From: Dunaliella salina
Taxonomy: Eukaryota; Chlorophyta; Chlorophyceae; Chlamydomonadales; Dunaliellaceae
DNA length: 10,492 nucleotides
Assembly (NCBI GenBank): GCA_002284615.2
Contig: MU069447.1
Span: forward strand, 468,594-479,085
Direction of reading: 5' to 3'
Made by a program: the position numbers and the translations under genes
Notes under the pieces: model-generated
The model's database searches: none
The model's input: the letters and a program-made list of their open reading frames with translations, nothing else
Told to the model about the DNA's origin: nothing
In this document: positions 1-8,091 of the stretch, piece after piece
How positions within the stretch are numbered: position 1 is the first letter of the stretch
Layout of the letters: each line of letters opens with the position of its first letter

Positions 1-82
<82 letters not shown>
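1..82. repeat. (AC)41 microsatellite at window edge
   Basis: An uninterrupted dinucleotide array runs from the first base to 82, so its true length is unknown. The window also ends inside a CA array, which suggests that the contig or window was cut at microsatellites. Confidence 0.97.
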
Positions 83-85
<3 letters not shown>

Positions 86-608
86 CACTGGCACTCACAC
101 GAATTCATGCAGCCATGTTAATATTTCTTTTTATGTGCCCAACCAGCTGAGCAAAGAAACAGCATAGGGGCTGGCTTACACCAAGGCAAACATGCCTGCC
201 AGCTGGTATTGTGAAGCAATTGAGTAGCAGCACATTGGAGTGCAACCAAGTCTTAGAAGTTCACATGGACTAGACAGCTAAAAGGACTAGGCAGTGAACC
301 TCTTACCCCTAGACAGGGTATATAACGTTAAATAATGAGTTGCCAACCTAGGAAATTCTCAACTTTTTGCTTTTTCAGATCCAACTTTTGGGGATATCTT
401 TTCTGAAGGGTAATACACCCACCATGAAGTTCTGGAGTAAAATGTCTCATCCCTTGAGGTAGATCTGCAATCCTATAACGTTGTATCTATAACCATTTAC
501 GGTATATCTTGTTATATAATGTTTTATACTTATATTTTTTTCAGGATATACGGTATACGCCGACCCCTACATATCGCAAACAATGAAGCATTGCATGCAA
601 TACAAAGT
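83..608. other. No firm gene; AT-rich spacer
   Basis: I see no long open frame or recognisable domain. The stretch holds two plausible plus-strand 3' splice sites with pyrimidine tracts (AG ending at 378 and 544). It also holds a 27-bp segment at 577-603 that recurs inverted at 2410-2436. The left copy of the MITE target-site duplication starts at 609. Confidence 0.5.
379..409 (+). CDS. Candidate 31-nt microexon of an unidentified gene
   Basis: A strong pyrimidine-rich acceptor (GCTTTTTCAG, ending at 378) precedes 31 bases. They are open in the frame DPTFGDIFSE and are followed by a GTAATA donor at 410. Entering in phase 1, the exon would leave in phase 2. A second good acceptor lies at 544 (TTTTTTTCAG), but the joined frame gives no recognisable protein. 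Both sites could be chance intronic or intergenic matches. No family is recognised and no upstream exon was found. Confidence 0.15.
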
Positions 609-1277
609 ACATATTAGCAGAGGTGGGCGACGATCCCAAATCACTGAAAATGTTCTTTCCCACCAATAATACCCAAATCTGATCATGCCAACCATTATAA
701 TACCAATTAAAAGTATGTCCACCAAAAAATGAAGAAAATTGAGGGACCCCAGATCACTCTCCTGGCCTCAGATCACCCCAAAATGGCCCACAGCTCCACC
801 CTGGGACCATTTTTCACCCCCAAAATTTTCTATTTATAACACCTTCATACATTGCTAACATCCTGCATATTCAAAAATAGGAAAGGAGGAGGTCAAAAAT
901 TGACCTTTTTGGCACCCTCATGCTGGATTCTCTCTAAGGGAAATGGCTGAATTTCTGTACCTCACCAACCACTGGGTATTTTCACCCCATTTCTTTTGCA
1001 ATGATATTCTTTCATTACAAGGACTTCAAATCACTAAAAAACACCCAATTTGGTGCAGTGGGTGGCCAGGAATGGAGATTTGGTGGTGAAAACTAGGGTT
1101 CACGCCGCGGCTAATTAGGCAGGTGTCCCCTCACTGGCAATTCTTATGCTGCAGTGCTAGAGCTAGGCTACCATGTGATGCCAAGTTTGAAGATTGCCAC
1201 CAAGGGGACCTATGTCCAATGAACATTTCAAAAGTACCCCTTTTTGAGGCCTTCATCGCCCACCTCTGACATATTAG
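609..1277. mobile_element. Non-autonomous hAT-like MITE with 9-bp flanking direct repeats
   Basis: The 651-bp element (618-1268) has 16-bp terminal inverted repeats, CAGAGGTGGGCGACGA on the left and TCATCGCCCACCTCTG on the right, matching at 15 of 16 positions. It is flanked by identical ACATATTAG at 609-617 and 1269-1277. Termini beginning CAGAGGTGGGC with 8-bp target duplications are typical of the hAT superfamily; here the ninth base may be chance. The interior is AT-rich and has no transposase frame, so it is a non-autonomous (MITE-type) copy that would have been moved by an enzyme encoded elsewhere. A 9-bp duplication would also suit Mutator-like elements, but those termini look different. 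Confidence 0.85.
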
Positions 1278-1823
<546 letters not shown>

Positions 1824-2022
1824 TTCTGGGGCTGGGTCAAGGCTGGGAGCTGTCAAGGCTATGGACTCAAGTGTCACTGCAAGGCCTCATCATTGGAGGC
1901 AGACCTGCTTTTTGTTGCAAACTTCAAATTTTGACATTGATGCCTCACCTCTTGAATTGTTATCGCAGCTGATGAAGAACTTCTTCCTGACAACGTCAAC
2001 TTTTATATTTTTTAATAGATAG

Positions 2023-2323
2023 AGCAAGTCGTACAAGTTGGCTCCCCAAACGGTGCAACCTGTGCCTCTCGCACAAAATCCAGCTTTTCCCTGCCAAGAT
2101 AACGCCAAAAGTAAGCGATTTTCTGAACCTCCGCCCCAGCCCCCCCAACTTCCCAGGATATACTCCTGATGAAATGCCCAACCATCGCTGTAGGTCAGGT
2201 AAGCCGGGGGTGTATGCTTCCTGTGAACCCCATTCTGGCAGGGATTTTGATTGATTGCTGGCCCCCCATCCTGGGCCCCCCTTGGCTCAACTGAGTTTGC
2301 AGGGTTGCCTGACAGCCCTCAAG
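2023..2323 (+). CDS. Candidate three-exon segment of an unidentified gene
   Basis: Three plus-strand segments join in compatible phases: 2023-2110 (29 codons + 1, donor GTAAGC), 2157-2198 (acceptor TTCCCAG, donor GTAAGC) and 2303-2323 (acceptor TTTGCAG, donor GTGAGG). All internal junctions are phase 1. Fragments of the joined frame include SKSYKLAPQTVQPVPLAQ, YTPDEMPNHRCRS and LPDSPQ. The product is proline- and glutamine-rich and matches no family I know. The first acceptor (AATAGATAG) is weak. The minus strand has an antisense open stretch (about 2308 to 1890), so the coding strand is not settled. Confidence 0.2.
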
Positions 2324-2569
2324 GTGAGGTCCTACAAGCTCATAAGTGGGAGGGGCTGTTGCTTCATTATCTCAAACATGCATGCCCAGCCTGACTGAAA
2401 AGCAACTCAGTATTGCATGCAATGCTTCTTTGTTTGTCTGTTCATGACGTGCTCGGAACTCAAGGAAAACACTTTCTCTTGCATCTCTAGACAGCCAACT
2501 AAGCATGCCAACACACATGCACACACCAATGGGCTTGCATATCTCTTCAACCACACGCAAACATTTGAG

Positions 2570-2570
<1 letters not shown>

Positions 2571-2652
<82 letters not shown>
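2571..2652. repeat. (AC)41 microsatellite carrying a splice donor
   Basis: A perfect array. On the minus strand its first GT (2652-2651) is the 5' splice site that ends Nup50 exon 4 (CCCAG then GTGTGT). Confidence 0.95.
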
Positions 2653-2654
<2 letters not shown>

Positions 2655-2748
2655 GGGAGCTTGGATCCCAATGGTGCTGCAGCCACGGGGGGAAATGCCC
2701 CTGCACCAAACTGAAAACCTCCGAACACAGGCGCAGCGCCTGAGGTGC
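2653..2748 (-). CDS. NUP50: Nup50 exon 4 (FG-rich)
   Basis: An acceptor at GCTGCTGCAG opens a 96-nt exon whose phase (1) fits exon 3. It reads TSGAAPVFGGFQFGAGAF followed by an Ala/Pro stretch and GSKLP, continuing the FG-repeat character. A second AG nine bases further in (CCTCAG) would also keep frame, removing three residues. The donor is CCAG/GTGTGT at the start of a (GT)41 array. Reading through the array would give only Val-Cys repeats, so splicing is the sensible reading. Confidence 0.72.
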
Positions 2749-5355
2749 CTGCAGCAGCTGCACATGCGAGGAATGGCAGGGCAACTCACATATAGGGTTG
2801 GCCTGTTCCAAATGACAGAATCCCAAATAAGTGATGACAGGGGAGGACAGGGTGTGTACTATGCCTGTATTTCCGGCACATATTGTACACCTAAGGATCT
2901 CGCCAACCCTCGTCATGTGATGCTGCGTCTACGAGTGCCAGAAATGGCCAGGCAGATTTTATGATGCGGCAGCTGTGCAAGCAAAAACCCTGCAGAGGGA
3001 ATCGTTTGATGCGTCAGCTGCGCATGCAAGAAACGGCAGGGCGGATCTTATGATGAGGCAGCAGCACATGCAAGAAATTTACAGGGCGGATCATGTGATA
3101 CGGCAGCTGCGCACGCAAAAACCTGTTGGGCTGATCATGAGGTGCAACGAATGCGCATGAGAGATGGCAGGGCAAATCATATGATATGGCAGCAGCACAT
3201 GCAAGAGACGTGTAGGGAGGACCATGTGACGCAGCAGCTGCGTATGCGAGAAATGGCAGGGCAGATCGTGTAATGCAGCAGCTGCACATGCAAGAAATTT
3301 GGAAGGCTCCTCATGTGACGTAGCAGCTGCGCATGCAAAAAATTCCGCAGGGCGGATCGTGTATTGTGACTGCTGCACGTGCCAAAATTTTCAGGGGGAC
3401 CATGTGATGCTGCTGCTGCGCATGCGAGAAAAGGCTTTTAAAGGGAATACACTTCATTCGCCAGGACAGGCTCAGGCACCCTTCTTTTTGCAGCACGCCA
3501 TGCAGCGCTGAGCCTTGTAAAGGTAGGAGTTTTTGACAGGGCGGATCATGTTAAGCAATGTAAGAGGGAAAAAGTCAGAGGGAAAAAAACGCTTTTTCAG
3601 GCTGCTCAAATGCTGCTCACCAGCCGCACCAGAAGCGTGCCTTAGTGTGCTGGGATTTGCAGGGAGAGAAACATATGAGACGGAGTCACATGGGGAGGTG
3701 CTCTACACGCTTGTATGGGCACAGCGCTGAAGGTGGTTGCAGCAGCAACGCATCTGGGAATTGGCAAAGAGAGCATGAGAAACAGAGCCTGAGGGGAGGT
3801 GCTTTGAAGGTTGTTCAGGCACAGCACTGAAAATGGTTGCAGCAGCAATGCACGTGGAATTGGCAAAGAAAGCATGAAAAACAAAGTCAGAGGGGAAATG
3901 CTTGAAATGCATGTTTGGGCAAGCACTGAAGGTGGTGGTTGCAGCAGCAATGCATGTGGGACCTAGCAGGTCGAGGTATGAGAAACAGAGAGGAGGTGCC
4001 TGAAAGGCTTGCTCAGGCACCCCGCTGAAGGAGCTTGCAGCAGCGACGCCTGTGGGAATTGGCAGAGAGAAGCATGAGGGGCTGCATCAAAGAGGCCGGG
4101 AGGGAGAACTGTGGGAGGCTGGCACTCAACCCTTTTTGGAGGACTTGCTTTTCTACTATCCGTCACTTGGAGGGAGAACTTCGGGAAGCAATGTAAAGTG
4201 GTACGACTGCTGTAGGGGCTAGTTCAGCCGGAGCGCCTGGAGCGCCCTCTGCAGCTGCAGTTCAGAGCATGTGAAGAGGTAGGTGAGACGGACAGCACCA
4301 CAAGAATCAAAGTTCCAAGGCAAAGTAGGCTTGATACCTGTACTGGATGCAGCACCAGTGCTTGCGTGCATGAGCAAGGAAGAGCTGCATGTGCAGAAGT
4401 ACTTTCATCCATCATAAACAGAGCCTGAATTTATGGAACCAAAAAGGTGCCGAACGTGCTTACGACGCAGGTAAATGTGTGCATGAGCAGCAAAAAGCAT
4501 CATGCACAGCCCCACATGTGAAATACTGGTGCCCTCACTTGCAAAATCCAAAACTTAGGTCGATGAGGACCTAGGGCATGCTGTCAGGGGCACAGTCAGC
4601 ACTCCCCTTCCTATCCAGGGGTTGGTTGGGGTGTGCACAACTGTCAAGGCTGATGCAGAGCCCCTTCCTCTCGCGCACACCAAGTGTTCAAGGACAAAGC
4701 CATCAGCACCAACATGCGCTTGCATGCTCTTTTGCTCTCATGCCCTTCCCCACAAACACGCAGCTGGAAAGAAAAAAGGCTTTCCTGCCAGCAACGGCAT
4801 GCCTCAACTAGGAAACGAAAAAGAACTTGGTGTGGCATCAGAAAATTCCAAACAGAGACCAAAAAACCCATTTTGACCTGCCCTTCCTCGCTTTCCAGGC
4901 AAAATCTGAAAGCCTAAGACCAGGCTGTAGGTATGACAAATGGAACCAAGGAATGCTACAACGGTTAGGAGAGCAAGGCAGGATCCACAAACAGGCCCTC
5001 ACTCTTCTGAACACTTGCTGCTCTCACACCTCCCAGGCCATGCCGCTCTGTGATCAAGGAACCCATGAACTGCAGGGTCAGGCTTATGAAGCTTCTCCAA
5101 GGTATCATGGATTGCAAGGCGGGGCTCATGAATAGCCAGGAGTACATAGCGTCACACAACATCAGAAATAGACTCCCAGGGACTCGCCGAGTCTCGAGCT
5201 CGCTGAGTCTTTTGCGCGGATTTTTTGGTGACGCCCGCCGCGTTTTTGTCCCTCCGTTCCGCCAAGTAAACCTTCTGAGTCTCTACGAGCCTTGTGCGTG
5301 CCGAGGCTTCCAGAGACGAGTGCCCAATCTTACTCGTGAATCATGAAAACATCTG

Positions 5356-5449
<94 letters not shown>

Positions 5450-5769
5450 CAAGTACAAGAACGTCCTAGGACCCATGAAGTGCAAGGTGAGGCTCATGAA
5501 GCAAGCCTCCTTGGTATCATGGCTCGCATCGGTATCATGGCTTGTTTGGCAAGGGTCATGATTAGCCAGGAGTAGATAGCATCGTCCAACGTCTGAAAAA
5601 GAATTGACAAGTCTCGAGCTCGCTGAGTCTCTTGTACGGATTTTTGGTCCCTTCATGTCCACTTCCATCCCTTTCTCCTGCCGCATAGACCCTCCGAGGC
5701 CCCTGGCGAGCATGAGACTCCCAGAAATGGGTGCCCAACCTTCCTCATGTATTATGGAAACAACTGGCG

Positions 5770-5857
<88 letters not shown>

Positions 5858-6504
5858 GCCAGTACAAGCAAGCATTTTCCACTCACACATGGGCTTCTCT
5901 GTTCATACGCTTGACATTACACCTAAAAAAAACCTTGAACGTGGTGTTGCCAAGATTCCTGATGTGTGTTTCTCTCAATACAGTTCCAGAAAGCAGACCA
6001 CAGTGTCTAGCTGCTGGCGGCCAGGATACTATGTTCTTTCATACTTTTGATACGTCCATTATCGTTCGTGTTACGACGTTTTGTCATCCTTTATCATCAG
6101 CATCTTTCTTGGATTTTTTGGATCCTTTCAGGCTGGGACAATTGCCTCTCATTTTTTTGTCCCAACTTGCTCACTCTTCACCATGGAAGGTCTCAGGGCT
6201 GCATCAGCCAACCATCAAGCGCGTTACACAGCTTTTGAGGAATGCATCAGCCAAGCAACGAGTACCATGCCATGCTACGCGATTCCATGCATGAAACATC
6301 ACCAATATACGTAAGGCATCATGCACTTAGGCATCACTGCCATACATACAGCATCATGCACTGAGGCATCACTGCCAAGCATGAGGCATCACTGCCGTGC
6401 ATGAGTCATATGATAACTTGCCAGAACAATGTGATGCAGGTGTTTCCATGTTATGGTACCCAGAGGAATTCCAGTTTGTTCAGCGCTGCAGGCTTGAACT
6501 CAAT

Positions 6505-6577
<73 letters not shown>

Positions 6578-7797
6578 GAGCTGCTGGCCGGTGAGGACCC
6601 AAACGCACCAAACCCCCCTCCTGCAGCTGCGGCCTTGCCCAATCCCCCAAACCCGGCCCCTCCGAAACCTGCCCCAAACGAGGACGCAGAGCTTCCAAGG
6701 GCCGAGAAGGGGTTGCTGCTGGTGGTGCTGGGCGCTGGGGTAGATGAGGGGGCAGTTCCAGACGTGCCTGCTGAGGCAAGAGGCGCAGCAGGGGTGGCTG
6801 CCGTGGGAGCAGCAGCAGCAGCAGAAGCAGCAGCTGTTGCTGTGGAGGAGCCTGCTGCTTCTGGCGCAGCAGGAGGCTTTGAAGGCGCCTCTGTGCTTGT
6901 AGTTGCTGGTGCAGAAGATGGTGTTGCAGGCGATGCAGTGGTTGCTGCTGCAGGTGGCGCTTCCTCCTTGGCTGGTGGTGCCTCCTCTTTTGCAAGTGCT
7001 GCAGATTCCTCCTTAGCCGGTGGCACCTCCTCTTTAGCGGGTGCTGCAGGATGCTTTGCTCGTGGTGGGGCTGCTTCAGGCTTGTCTGGTGCCTGTAAAC
7101 GGACAATTGTGTCAGCCCCTGACCGGTCATTCAGAACCGAAAGAAAGATTTGCACACCTGCAAAGATGCATGGACGCTTGCATGGACGCTCAACGGTTGG
7201 ACAGCATGAGTGTATCTAATGCAAAGAAACGTGCGCTTCCACAGCGATCCCATCTTGCATGTTCTCCTCATTCTCCTCGCGGAATTCAACCTGTTGAATG
7301 TTGTTGGCATCCTGTCATGAGCACATGCTCTCGCTCGACAATGTTTTGAGGCCTTACCTGGGAGGATGATGGAGCTACCAGGTTGACTCCAGCAAAAGGG
7401 TTAGCAGGAGCAGCAGCCGCAGGAGCGGTGAGGGTCACTCCAGCAAAAGGGTTTGCAGGAGCTGCTGCACTGGGTGGGCCAGTGGGAGGAGGGGGGGCTG
7501 TTTCCTCATGAGGAGCTGGCTGTCCTCCTCGCCTGACGTGCACCTTTCTCCTTCCGCGGACGGCATCGCTGCCCGCTGCGTTGGGCTTCCACTCCCCGGG
7601 ATCGATGCTCTGCATGCATGCAGGAAAAGGAACGGTGATGGTGTGGGAAGTGCTTCTCCTCTGGGATCCTGCAGCAAAGCTTGGATCTCTCTCCCGTCAT
7701 CAAAGGTACGCACGGGTTCTTCATCATCCTCGGCGTTGTCCTTGTTCTTGTCATCTAAAGCCCTTCTCTTTCCAGGCCTGTCAGCTCGCTCCTCCAT
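2653..7797 (-). CDS. NUP50: Nup50-like FG nucleoporin (partial, 4 exons)
   Basis: Nup50 is a mobile nuclear-basket nucleoporin that binds importin-alpha through its N-terminus and Ran, usually through a C-terminal Ran-binding domain, to speed cargo release in nuclear import. Exons at 7797-7714, 7609-7358, 7092-6576 and 2748-2653 join with matching phases (0, 0, 1) into about 316 residues. In order the product has a basic/acidic N-terminus with KRRAL and DDEEP, a conserved block ending GRRKVHVRR (about residues 29-52), two NPFAGV repeats 17 residues apart, a P-A-K-E-E repeat tract, a low-complexity Ala/Pro/Ser linker, and FG repeats (FGAGF, FGGLG, FGAFG, FGGFQFG). The start Met at 7797 directly precedes the conserved N-terminal motif. 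No Ran-binding domain or stop was found; it may lie in unrecognised exons below 2570 or off the window. The gene is head-to-head with the phosphatase gene. Identity comes from motifs, not from a search. Confidence 0.82.
2749..3435. repeat. 45-bp minisatellite, about a dozen diverged units
   Basis: Units start near CAGCWGCRCATGCAAGAAA and end near GGGCGGATCATGTGATGCGG. GGGCGGATC recurs 45 bp apart (3037 and 3082), and further units follow to about 3435. Because 45 is divisible by three, several frames stay open by repetition; they are not taken as genes. The first unit supplies sequence around the Nup50 exon 4 acceptor. One unit is interrupted by the insert at 2794-2910. Confidence 0.85.
2794..2910. 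mobile_element. Possible 117-bp insertion with 9-bp inverted ends
   Basis: Within the minisatellite, 117 bp unlike the repeat unit are bounded by AGGGTTGGC (2794-2802) and its exact reverse complement GCCAACCCT (2902-2910). Repeat sequence resumes on both sides. No clear target-site duplication is seen, so a very small MITE is only one reading. Confidence 0.4.
3600..4080. repeat. ~100-bp tandem repeat, about four copies
   Basis: GGTTGCAGCAGCAAYGCA recurs at about 3735, 3835, 3937 and 4033 (spacing 96-102). Each copy is followed by GGAATTGGCAAAGAGAGCATGAG and a GGGGAGGTGCT-like segment. A decayed partial copy lies before 3660. Open frames inside are by-products of repetition. Confidence 0.8.
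4081..5058. other. Intronic stretch, nothing recognised
   Basis: About 1 kb inside Nup50 intron 3. Short open frames exist on both strands, but none has splice sites, motifs or composition that support a gene. A short local repeat of GAGGGAGAACT at about 4098 and 4170 is the only structure noted. Confidence 0.5.
5357..5448. repeat. (CA)46 microsatellite
   Basis: A perfect array at the end of duplicated copy A, with left flank AAACATCTGG. Confidence 0.97.
5767..5853. repeat. Compound (GC)n(CA)38 microsatellite
   Basis: About six GC units lead into a CA array at the end of duplicated copy B. The GC part is absent from copy A, so the array changed after duplication. Confidence 0.95.
5854..6313. 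other. Intronic stretch, nothing recognised
   Basis: Plain sequence inside Nup50 intron 3. Overlapping short open frames are present, but no motif, domain or convincing exon is visible. Confidence 0.5.
6314..6405. repeat. Short tandem repeats around GGCATCACTGCC
   Basis: GGCATCACTGCC occurs at 6330, 6365 and 6385, with AGCATCATGCACT or GGCATCATGCACT between copies. This gives a decayed repeat of about 35 then 20 bp. Confidence 0.75.
6506..6575. repeat. (AC)35 microsatellite carrying a splice donor
   Basis: A perfect array. On the minus strand its first GT (6575-6574) is the 5' splice site of Nup50 intron 3, straight after exon 3 (AGCTCAG). Confidence 0.95.
6576..7092 (-). CDS. NUP50: Nup50 exon 3 (172 codons, KEE and FG repeats)
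   Basis: The acceptor TTTACAG precedes APDKPEAAPP. Next come repeats built on PPAKEEA, a long Ala/Thr/Ser/Pro linker, and a Gly/Phe region with NPFSALG, SSFGAGFGG and GFGAFGSS. The exon ends in phase 1 at TCAG/GTGTGT, where the donor GT is the first repeat of a (GT)35 array. Confidence 0.82.
7358..7609 (-). CDS. NUP50: Nup50 exon 2 (84 codons, NPFAG motifs)
   Basis: The acceptor is GCATGCATGCAG and the donor is CAG/GTAAGG, both phase 0. The exon carries GRRKVHVRRGG, a proline-rich linker, then ANPFAGVTLTAP and ANPFAGVNLVAP, a 51-bp (17-residue) in-frame duplication. NPFAG followed by V/I-x-L is a hallmark of plant and algal Nup50. Confidence 0.85.
7714..7797 (-). CDS. NUP50: Nup50 exon 1 (28 codons)
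   Basis: The exon runs from the start Met to ..DDEEP and ends in phase 0 at donor GTGCGT. It encodes the KRR-rich, then acidic, N-terminus typical of the importin-alpha-binding end of Nup50. Splicing here joins DDEEP directly to SIDPGEW, in line with the family pattern of an acidic stretch followed by G-x-W/F...RRKVxVRR. Reading on without splicing breaks that pattern. Confidence 0.8.
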
Positions 7798-8033
7798 CCT
7801 TTAATACTATTCCAAGCAATGCAGAGTGACGAATTTTTAATTTCACGAGTTGTTTGCTCAGTGGCCCTCTGACTCTTCAATCCTCATCTTGACTAATTTG
7901 ATGACTGACTACCAAAATGATGTCCATATCCTGTACATATCTTCTGGGAAAGAGATTTGAGAAGACAGGGAAACAGCAAAATCCAGATGAAGAATAGTCT
8001 TAGACACAGGGAGCTCTTTTGCCTCACTGTGGC
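7798..8033. promoter_or_regulatory. Shared head-to-head promoter region (236 bp)
   Basis: Only 236 bp separate the start codons of Nup50 (minus strand) and the phosphatase (plus strand), so both 5' UTRs and promoters must lie here or overlap. A TGACG motif (7826) and GATGACTGAC (about 7900) are visible, but no clear TATA box is well placed for either gene. Coordinated expression is inferred from layout only. Confidence 0.6.
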
Positions 8034-8091
8034 ATGGAAGACGGCTCTGTTTGCGAAGTCGTCTCAGGCCTATTTCTTGGGAGCTTGAATG
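8034..8091 (+). CDS. Phosphatase exon 1
   Basis: The ATG at 8034 opens MEDGSVCEVVSGLFLGSLN. An in-frame TAG at 8001-8003 limits upstream extension. The donor can be GTGAGG at 8092 (used here, paired with an acceptor ending at 8350) or GTAAGG at 8100 (paired with CTGCAG ending at 8358). Both pairs keep frame and give equal length, differing only as GLQ against GEA. Confidence 0.75.

Larger units (their letters stand above)
5059..5853. repeat. ~400-bp diverged tandem duplication, each copy ending in CA array
   Basis: Copy A (about 5059-5448) and copy B (about 5470-5853) align along their length. They share ACCCATGAA, GGTATCATGG, ATAGCCAGGAGTA or TTAGCCAGGAGTA, an identical AGTCTCGAGCTCGCTGAGTC (5190, 5610), TGCCCAA, and AACATCTGGC or AACAACTGGC just before each CA array. 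AGTACAAG follows both arrays. The array therefore belongs to the duplicated unit. Confidence 0.85.
2749..6575 (-). other. Nup50 intron 3, 3.8 kb, made largely of repeats
   Basis: The stretch between Nup50 exons 3 and 4 holds no recognisable exon but contains most of the repeats in the window. From the 5' splice site they are: (GT)35, short GGCATCACTGCC repeats, a ~400-bp tandem duplication with two CA arrays, a ~100-bp tandem repeat, and a 45-bp minisatellite that reaches the 3' splice site. The other introns here are about 100-265 bp, so expansion by repeats is the likely cause of its size. Confidence 0.65.

Noticed and set aside
1890..2308. Minus-strand open stretch of about 140 codons, considered as Nup50 exon 5
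   Set aside because: It enters in the right phase after a CTGTCAG acceptor, but the peptide has no FG, Ran-binding or other recognisable feature, and plus-strand splice sites lie in the same place. Not enough to call either.
3014..3378. Minus-strand frames with 15-residue periodic Cys/Ala-rich peptides
   Set aside because: They derive from the 45-bp minisatellite, whose period divisible by three keeps frames open; there is no start context or splice support.
5604..6294. Plus-strand frames with long Thr-His runs across the CA arrays
   Set aside because: They are open only because of the array. The flanks show no domain and the array sits inside an intron and a duplicated module.
6401..7219. 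Plus-strand 272-codon frame, Ala/Gly/Val-rich
   Set aside because: It is antisense to Nup50 exon 3; its length comes from the biased codons of the Ala/Pro/Ser-rich exon. The minus strand carries FG and KEE motifs and good splice sites.
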